64,000 bases of DNA, taken from an uncultured Eubacteriales bacterium (GTDB lineage Bacteria > Bacillota > Clostridia > Christensenellales > Aristaeellaceae). The position numbers and the translations under genes were made by a program. Under the pieces are notes generated by a model. That model saw only the letters and a list, made by a program, of their open reading frames with translations, searched no databases and was not told the DNA's origin. Positions 59,701-64,000 of this stretch are shown here, piece after piece; within the stretch, counting starts at the first letter, position 1, and every line of letters begins with the position of its first letter. The DNA lies in assembly GCA_902790175.1 (NCBI GenBank), contig CADAQZ010000005.1:1-64000 (forward strand). The letters run 5' to 3'.

Positions 59701-59801
59701 GCGCAGTCAGCGGGAGAGAGGTAGACATACCCCAGCGATTGCAGCAGGTCAATGGCAGGCTGCTGGGAGATGTTCTTTTCAAGCAGGATATCAGGATTCA
59801 T
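56712..59801 (-). CDS. hsdR: type I restriction enzyme, HsdR subunit
   Basis: 1029 aa. Nuclease motif D152 (ARPDLVLF) ... E166-x-K168 (VIECK); helicase motor with Walker A TQGSGKS (312-316), the DESH box (VDESHRSNYG), GFTGTPLMKSEKN, and motif VI (QAIARTNRLCEGK). C-terminal helical region binds the methylase. It should translocate DNA and cut it when the recognition site is unmethylated. Full length. Coupled on both sides by overlapping stop/start codons. Confidence 0.96.
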   Translation of the reverse strand: MNPDILLEKNISQQPAIDLLQSLGYVYLSPADCAKQRGSRYHVLLRDILRGQLRRLNRYSYAGAENEFSAANIERAMEDLDEPLTDGLVRASEKIYDALMLGRSYPETVGDGKMLSFNLKYIDWERPENNLYHVTEEFPVESLDRQHDARPDLVLFINGIPFAVIECKAPHIPIEQAVEQSIRNQTKEYIPQLYKFAQIVVAINKNAVKYATTGTPKKFWSVWKEQDKAFMEEQLKQHVTGRMPTEQDRALISLFSLNRAMTLMRYFILFDANVKKICRYQQFFAIQEIIHTISQPDERGNRQSGVIWHTQGSGKSLTMVMLAKYILMELAPCHPKVILVTDRKELDGQIAATFAHTRLNPARASTGKHLVELLGSDKADIVTTIINKFNIAERQEAKNDSRDVFILVDESHRSNYGLMATRMRAVFPNACYIGFTGTPLMKSEKNTVARFGRLIHKYTIQNGVDDGAIVPLIYEGRFVDQNVDEANIDLWFEQTTRRLTPAQKEDLARKWSSIRRLTSTDARIKRIALDINNHFVEGFKATGFKAMLATNYKRDAVRYLECFEAFGDLECAVVISPPDLREGADDIDEGSDDKVLAFWNRMMQRYGDADRYEEAIKNKFCDGEIDILIVCSKLLTGFDAPICQVLYIDKELKEHGLLQAIARTNRLCEGKDYGLIVDYRGLIQKLDTAMDMYSGAGLENFEGGDLKGVVVDVMSAVGTLRDAYSRLIDLFAPVADIGDSEAAEVFLADDKARESFYNLLCAFGKALNIVLNSQPAYSAVPRDELKRYQDTFVFFSKVRRSVKIRYCDAIDNREYEPLMQNLLDTHLSVAGLRQLTDPIDILNKDDFEKALAELGSLRAKADAISSRLSKSISEKYDENPAYYDSFSKRIKQALNEYREKVITEAEYLAKMQSIMEDYHAGRSTVSYPSSISNDVHAQAFYGVIAAIFDAAEGVEVSADFAAEMAIAITRIVEKHSQVDWTNNKTIHDRISQDIDDLFYTYEKQRGLKLSFDVIDKIIENVKTVALRRF

Positions 59802-59995
59802 GGCAATAACCCCATTTGATGAAGCAACTTCATCAAGTCCAAAAACTGATCTGCTTGTTGCGCAGCTATATCAAGCCTCTGCTTGTAATACTCCTTCTGC
59901 TCTATCGAACAGTATGGATTGTGGTCTATAGCATTCTTCCAACTTTGTAATATTGCTTCGTGTTGCAGCTTTTCAAAGAATTCCTGTTCATTCAT
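59798..59995 (-). CDS. small protein between hsdS and hsdR
   Basis: 65 aa, all-helical by appearance: MNEQEFFEKLQHEAILQSW, then YCSIEQKEYYKQRLDIAAQQADQ and LMKLLHQMGLLP. Its start overlaps the hsdS stop and its stop overlaps the hsdR start, both as ATGA, so it is surely translated with them. I recognise no family. The fixed place in the operon suggests a small subunit or regulator of the restriction complex. Confidence 0.7.
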   Translation of the reverse strand: MNEQEFFEKLQHEAILQSWKNAIDHNPYCSIEQKEYYKQRLDIAAQQADQFLDLMKLLHQMGLLP

Positions 59996-61191
59996 CCTTT
60001 TACCCTCACAATCCCCGTCAGCAACAACAGCATCAGGGCTTTCTTTTTTCGGATTTCTTCATTGCGCTTACGCTGATGAAGGGTGATAAAGTGGTCGAGA
60101 GAAGCGAAGTACCCACCGATTCTATCTTGTTCAGCTTTGTCTTGTGGTACAACAAGTTCTGCGCCATTCACTACATCTGAGTTAATCGACTCAAACGTTG
60201 ACCCTGCTGCAAGCTTTTTCCAGTAACCATCCGAATCCATTTTGACAAGAGACTGGTATATAAACTCGTTTCCTTTTATGCCAGCTACACCACGCCCCAA
60301 CACCACATTGTAAGAGGTTTTTCCTATAGCTCCGGCTGGAGCACGAACACTCATAATCAAGTCGCCAGCTTCTGCGGATTTCGTTTTTTGTGTCGTCCAA
60401 ATTCTTGGAAAGACCCATCCGTTCTTCAGGTCGGCATTTCCTTGAACAAGAATGTAATCGGAAGGTGTCTCACTATATGTAGAACCGTCTGGAGACTGCC
60501 CCATAGTCACTTGGCATATTTCTCCCAACTTACGCTGTTCCCAAGCGTCAGTAAATCCCGGAAAGCGAATCTCTGGCGTGCTGTGTCCGGGCTTAGGGAA
60601 CATTTTGCTCAGCGCACCATTTTTGAACCTTTGCAGCTCCTCGATCTTCCGGCCATACAACTCAATGACCCTGTCCTGCGTGGCGAGAATCTCAGCAATC
60701 CTGAGCTGTTCCTCAATCGGCGGCAGCGTACAGCGAATCGGCGCAAACGAATCCCAATACAGGCGCAGACGAAAGTCTGTGACACCGTAGGACTGCCGAT
60801 GGATGGTTTCGATCATCCGGGGCGTCTTCATATAATAATCCATGAACAGAGGCCAGACTTTGTCGTTGGGCTTCGCCACGATATACGCCGGGCTGACCAT
60901 GCCGTCCGTTTTCACCACGCCAATCGCGCCTTGCCATGCGCGCATCATGTTGAAAACCAGGTCGCCCGTCTTCGCCTTTCTATACTGCGTCTTGTCCGCG
61001 ATCCGCTTGACCTTCTTGCCCAGCTCTTCCTCGTCCAACTCCCCATCCGACACGCCCGTATGAATCGATACGGAAAGCACAGGCAGCCCTACCTCTCCAG
61101 GCTCCTTGCGCTCCGTATAGATTTCATCCATGCGATAATCAGACCATTGAGACATAGTTGATTGCAAGCCTGTATTTATCCGCTTTTTCAT
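59992..61191 (-). CDS. hsdS: type I restriction-modification specificity subunit HsdS
   Basis: 399 aa with the usual two halves: a target recognition domain (about 15-165), a conserved helical spacer (PIEEQLRIAEILATQDRVIELYGRKIEELQRFKNGALSKMF), a second domain (about 205-345; WEQRKLGEICQVTMG), and the C-terminal spacer (QDKAEQDRIGGYFASLDHFITLHQRKRNE). It sets the bipartite DNA target. The target itself cannot be read from sequence. It starts 16 bp after the HEPN gene. Confidence 0.94.
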   Translation of the reverse strand: MKKRINTGLQSTMSQWSDYRMDEIYTERKEPGEVGLPVLSVSIHTGVSDGELDEEELGKKVKRIADKTQYRKAKTGDLVFNMMRAWQGAIGVVKTDGMVSPAYIVAKPNDKVWPLFMDYYMKTPRMIETIHRQSYGVTDFRLRLYWDSFAPIRCTLPPIEEQLRIAEILATQDRVIELYGRKIEELQRFKNGALSKMFPKPGHSTPEIRFPGFTDAWEQRKLGEICQVTMGQSPDGSTYSETPSDYILVQGNADLKNGWVFPRIWTTQKTKSAEAGDLIMSVRAPAGAIGKTSYNVVLGRGVAGIKGNEFIYQSLVKMDSDGYWKKLAAGSTFESINSDVVNGAELVVPQDKAEQDRIGGYFASLDHFITLHQRKRNEEIRKKKALMLLLLTGIVRVKG

Positions 61192-61207
61192 TGGTATCTT
61201 ATCCTTA

Positions 61208-61792
61208 TTATGCGTTGATTTGATGGAGCCAGTCCCGTATATTCAAACCGACACGCATTATATCGTGCTCGTCAAGTACGCCACTGTGCATGATTACATT
61301 TCTTGATTTTTCTATATCATCAAACAATCCACGAACCCAATCTTGCGAATCAACATAGGGCTCAAACAGTTTCCAATTATCCGCAGAAAGCATAATCTTA
61401 GTGAGATCCCCGAACTCAAGATATGACATCATGGCATCACCCCTACTGACATGCCACTTAACCTTTGCCTCTTCTGCTTTTCGGGATTCCGCCTTATCTC
61501 GAATTGATTTTTGAACCCCTTTGATCCACCATTCTGTTTTATAATGATCTTGAAGAACAGAATACACAAATTCACGAGTTGCGTTTTCAAAAGCTGTTAT
61601 TGTTGCAAAGACGGTCAACATGGTTTTTGATTGTCGCACATATTTCTCGTCTATCTCATCAAAATGAAGAATTTTAGCAAGGTCTTCTGAGAAGTATGCT
61701 TCTTCTGTAGAATACTTTTTTCGTCCCGCCTTATCAAGTGCCTCTTCGGCTAATAGCCCTCGAAATGCGAAAGAATACACATCAGTGCTCAT
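61208..61792 (-). CDS. Swt1-type HEPN domain protein embedded in the hsd operon
   Basis: 194 aa. The C-terminal half is a HEPN domain of the Swt1 type: WWIKGVQKSIRDKAES, SRGDAMMSYLEFGDLTKIM, NWKLFEPY, then EKSRNVIMHSGVL. The last segment holds the R-x4-H HEPN ribonuclease motif (Arg164, His169). The N-terminal 90 residues are helical and contain no named domain. HEPN proteins of this kind are often toxins or anti-phage RNases. The gene lies between a DUF5343 gene (12-bp gap) and hsdS and is clearly AT-richer than hsdM and hsdR. Confidence 0.75.
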   Translation of the reverse strand: MSTDVYSFAFRGLLAEEALDKAGRKKYSTEEAYFSEDLAKILHFDEIDEKYVRQSKTMLTVFATITAFENATREFVYSVLQDHYKTEWWIKGVQKSIRDKAESRKAEEAKVKWHVSRGDAMMSYLEFGDLTKIMLSADNWKLFEPYVDSQDWVRGLFDDIEKSRNVIMHSGVLDEHDIMRVGLNIRDWLHQINA

Positions 61793-61804
61793 TTACATTC
61801 TCCT

Positions 61805-62431
61805 TTACTTGATTGGTAGATGCTTTGCGAGGCTGGCAAAAAGCGCATCATAGACAGCCTGGTCTCGTGTGGCAGGAAGATGGATATGAATATCATAGTT
61901 TAAGTCGAAACCTTTGGAAACACTTACTGATTCTCGGCTATCGACCTGTGCTACTTCCTGCTCGGCAGAAGGTTCTTGGGTGGAAATAGGCGATGTAGCT
62001 GGGTTGCTCCAATCAGCATATGCACAAAGGTTTATAAAAGTACTAGCCATGTGCCCTATGGTAGCAGGTTCCTTGGAACCATTCGTTAATGTCTTGAATT
62101 TGCCCTCAACCTCTGCTTTTGACAATGTTTGAGCAGATGTATTAAGCGCAAACAAATCAGCATAGGCTTCTCTTATTCCTTCAGCGACCATAAGCTTTGA
62201 ATAGCTCTGATCAAGAAACTTGAAATAGCGTTCAGTGGGGGTTCCAGAATCATCAAGGAAACCAATAGCTTTAAGCACATTAACAAATTGTCTGTCATTT
62301 GAGCTTGTAAAGTTTAAATCCGACATGAATTTAACTGTGAATTTTTCAGGCGCTTTCGCGGTGAGCATTGCGTCAAAATACTGGGGAATCTTAGTAAAGC
62401 TTCCGGTCATGTAGCTGGTAGGTAGAGACAT
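61805..62431 (-). CDS. DUF5343 family protein
   Basis: 208 aa. Winged-helix-like N-terminal domain: YFDAMLTAKAPEKFTVKFMSDLNFTSSNDRQFVNVLKAIGFLDDSGTPTERYFKFLD (read in parts), then 'GIREAYADLFALN' and a linker of polar residues (about 140-165), ending FDLNYDIHIHLPATRD. This is the DUF5343 pattern. It pairs with the HEPN gene directly downstream and may be its DNA- or ligand-sensing partner or neutraliser. AAGGAGGAATTACA precedes the ATG. Confidence 0.75.
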   Translation of the reverse strand: MSLPTSYMTGSFTKIPQYFDAMLTAKAPEKFTVKFMSDLNFTSSNDRQFVNVLKAIGFLDDSGTPTERYFKFLDQSYSKLMVAEGIREAYADLFALNTSAQTLSKAEVEGKFKTLTNGSKEPATIGHMASTFINLCAYADWSNPATSPISTQEPSAEQEVAQVDSRESVSVSKGFDLNYDIHIHLPATRDQAVYDALFASLAKHLPIK

Positions 62432-62516
62432 TGTAATTCCTCCTTTTTATGGTCGCTCAGTGTTTAAGGTTATATATTGCACGATCTCTTTTTCACATCT
62501 GAGTTGGTGCAATGCG

Positions 62517-62618
62517 TCATCCGGAAGGTATCCTCGGCAAATCAGGCATCCGCCCAGGTATCGCCCTTTTCACTATGATAAATCGAATCCTGCCCGCATC
62601 GACAAGGTCATTGCTCAT
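62517..62618 (-). pseudogene. 33-codon remnant coupled to hsdM by ATGA
   Basis: Its ATG overlaps the hsdM stop (ATGA), the typical link to a next operon gene, but after MSNDLVDAGRIRFIIVK the frame ends at 62517. In a neighbouring frame the same DNA reads YHSEKGDTWADA, which looks like the continuation of a real protein. A frameshifted stub of a gene lost when the DUF5343/HEPN pair entered is one explanation. A TTGCAC...GTGCAA inverted repeat (62474-62509) follows. Confidence 0.4.
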
Positions 62619-64000
62619 AATCCCAACTCCTCCATGTACTTCGCCATCTGTGCCTGTACGTCCTTGAGCTCCGCCTCGATGCCGGCGATGTTGCGCTTGA
62701 CCTCCTCGAGGTCGATCTGCTCTTCTTCCTCGGAGGTGTCCACATAGCGGGGAATGTTCAGGTTGAAGTCGTTCTCCTTGATCTCGTCGAAGGTGGCGAC
62801 GTGGCTGAACTTCTCCCGGTCCTCGCGCGCCTCGTAGGCGCTGACGATGCGGGCGATGTCGCTGTCGCGGAGGCGGTTCTGGTTCTTGTCCTTCTCGTAG
62901 TTGCCCTCGCCGGAGGCGTCGATGAACAGCACGTCCCGGCGGGTGCGGTTCTTTTTGAATACCAGTATGCAGGCGGGGATGCCGGTGCCGTAGAACAGGT
63001 TTGCAGGCAGGCCGATGACCGCGTCCAGCAGGTTGAGTTCCACCAACTGGCGGCGAATCTTGCCCTCGCTGGCTCCGCGGAACAGCACGCCGTGGGGCAG
63101 TACGATGGCCATGCGCCCGCTTTCGGCGTCCAGGCTGCTCAGCATGTGCAGCACGAAGGCGTAGTCGCCTTTTGAGGCCGGCGGCACGCCCCAGTCGAAG
63201 CGCTTCCAGGGGTCCAGCTCCGCCTTCATCTTCTCCTGTTTCTTGCCTTTCGCGTCCACTGCCGCGTCGGACAGAAAGCCGCTGTCCCACTTGTCCAGGC
63301 TGAAAGGCGGATTGGCTACCACGCACTGAAACTTCATCAGCGCGTCGTCTTCGATGTTCTGTGGGTTTGAAAGGGTGTCGCCCTGCCAGATGCGGGCGTC
63401 GTCCACGCCGTGCAGGAACATGTTCATCGTACACAGCGCCCAGGTCTGCGCGTTCAACTCCTGTCCGTAGATGGCCACCTTGCCGCTGGGAACCTTTCGA
63501 TAGGCTTTCAGCAACAGACCGCCGCTGCCGCAGGTTGGGTCGTAAATGCGATCGTTCTCCCGGGGCTTGACCAGTTGGGCCACCAGCTCGGAAACCTGGC
63601 TGGGCGTGAAGAACTCACCGCCCTTCTTGCCGGCGTCGGAGGCAAAATTGGCGATCATGTATTCATAGGCGTCGCCTATGATGTCCGCAGAGCCCAACTG
63701 GCTTGGACGGAGATCAAGGCCGTGGAAATCTTCCAGCAGGTTGCGCAGCGTAGCATTTTTGGCCTTGACGTCGCCGAAGTCCACCTGAGAGTTGAAGTCG
63801 ATGGCGCGAAACACATTGCGCAGCTTGGCGCTGTTGCGCTCTTCAATGTGGGACAGCGCAACGTTGATCTTCTGGCCGATTTCATTGTCGGTGCGATGTT
63901 CGTAGAGATAATCAAAGGTGGAATCGGCATCCATGGTGAAGCGCTCGCGGCTCATGGCCCGTTCCACGCGGCGTTCGTCGCCGTCGTATTGTTCCAGATA
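62615..64000 (-). CDS. hsdM: type I DNA methyltransferase subunit HsdM, 5' end outside the window
   Basis: The frame is open to the right edge; about 461 C-terminal residues are seen. Part of the N-terminal helical domain (ADIIGDAYEYMIANFASDAGKKGGEFFTP), SAM motif I DPTCGSGGLLLKAY, the catalytic motif VVANPPFS (N6-adenine type), MAIVLPHGVLFRG, and the C-terminal coiled coil (DLEEVKRNIAGIEAELKD). With HsdS it methylates the target; with HsdR it forms the restriction complex. Confidence 0.95.
   Translation of the reverse strand, partial: YLEQYDGDERRVERAMSRERFTMDADSTFDYLYEHRTDNEIGQKINVALSHIEERNSAKLRNVFRAIDFNSQVDFGDVKAKNATLRNLLEDFHGLDLRPSQLGSADIIGDAYEYMIANFASDAGKKGGEFFTPSQVSELVAQLVKPRENDRIYDPTCGSGGLLLKAYRKVPSGKVAIYGQELNAQTWALCTMNMFLHGVDDARIWQGDTLSNPQNIEDDALMKFQCVVANPPFSLDKWDSGFLSDAAVDAKGKKQEKMKAELDPWKRFDWGVPPASKGDYAFVLHMLSSLDAESGRMAIVLPHGVLFRGASEGKIRRQLVELNLLDAVIGLPANLFYGTGIPACILVFKKNRTRRDVLFIDASGEGNYEKDKNQNRLRDSDIARIVSAYEAREDREKFSHVATFDEIKENDFNLNIPRYVDTSEEEEQIDLEEVKRNIAGIEAELKDVQAQMAKYMEELGL

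Overview
The window is 64 kb of GC-rich DNA (clearly above 60 % GC in the core genes by eye) that reads as a chromosome segment of an anaerobic gut-type Bacillota/Clostridia. The reasons are the Firmicutes gene order dprA-topA-trmFO-hslV-hslU, strong GGAGG ribosome binding sites, a SAM-I riboswitch before metK, a DUF1292 protein, and the short inverted 'CCTTCCCC..GGGGAAGG' intergenic repeats typical of such genomes. The exact taxon cannot be fixed from the sequence.

Layout. (1) 1-6.2 kb: the end of a leucine-rich-repeat surface protein, then a minus-strand block with pncA, nadE and pncB (nicotinamide to NAD salvage), a dicarboxylate/amino-acid:cation symporter and yifB. (2) 6.6-14.2 kb, plus strand: a GT2-GtrA fusion, dprA, topA (broken by a small deletion), trmFO, hslV, hslU. 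In many Firmicutes yifB sits directly next to dprA; here the NAD-salvage block and the symporter lie between them. (3) 14.3-18.9 kb: a secreted 5'-nucleotidase and a polar-amino-acid ABC transporter. (4) 18.9-42.1 kb: one long minus-strand surface-polysaccharide operon behind a consensus promoter at about 42.05 kb. It holds several GT2 glycosyltransferases, rmlA/C/B/D for dTDP-L-rhamnose, a TagG/TagH-like (Wzm/Wzt) ABC exporter, a methyltransferase, a kinase-like protein that has been frameshifted off its glycosyltransferase, two GT-C-like polytopic proteins with a polyprenyl-phosphate-sugar synthase and an SMR-like flippase, a priming sugar-phosphate transferase, and a Wzy/ligase-like protein. 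(5) 42.1-48.2 kb: tRNA-Leu(CAA), an ECF sigma/anti-sigma pair, a SIMPL-domain lipoprotein, a DUF1292 protein, metK with its riboswitch, a PLC-like protein and a five-tRNA cluster ending in tRNA-Lys(CUU).

(6) 48.2-64 kb is accessory DNA starting immediately behind tRNA-Lys: a large serine recombinase coupled to an XRE regulator, TnpV, a zinc-finger protein, a phage-type replisome organizer, an unusual array of perfect hairpins, MobC and a MOB-P relaxase (a mobilizable element). A DUF3800 gene with a structured leader RNA follows, and then a type I restriction-modification operon read on the minus strand: hsdM, a 33-codon remnant, a DUF5343 protein, a Swt1-type HEPN protein, hsdS, a 65-residue protein, hsdR and a YgjP-type metallopeptidase. 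The last four genes are translationally coupled. The HEPN/DUF5343 pair embedded in the hsd operon recalls the hsd-embedded anticodon nuclease PrrC and is the most interesting candidate system; the hairpin array and the DUF3800 leader come next.

Two probable frameshifts (topA at 10484, a glycosyltransferase gene at 32648), one relaxosome gene with no standard start codon (mobC) and one gene whose start lies in a repeat (dprA) deserve attention, since each could be real decay or an assembly error.
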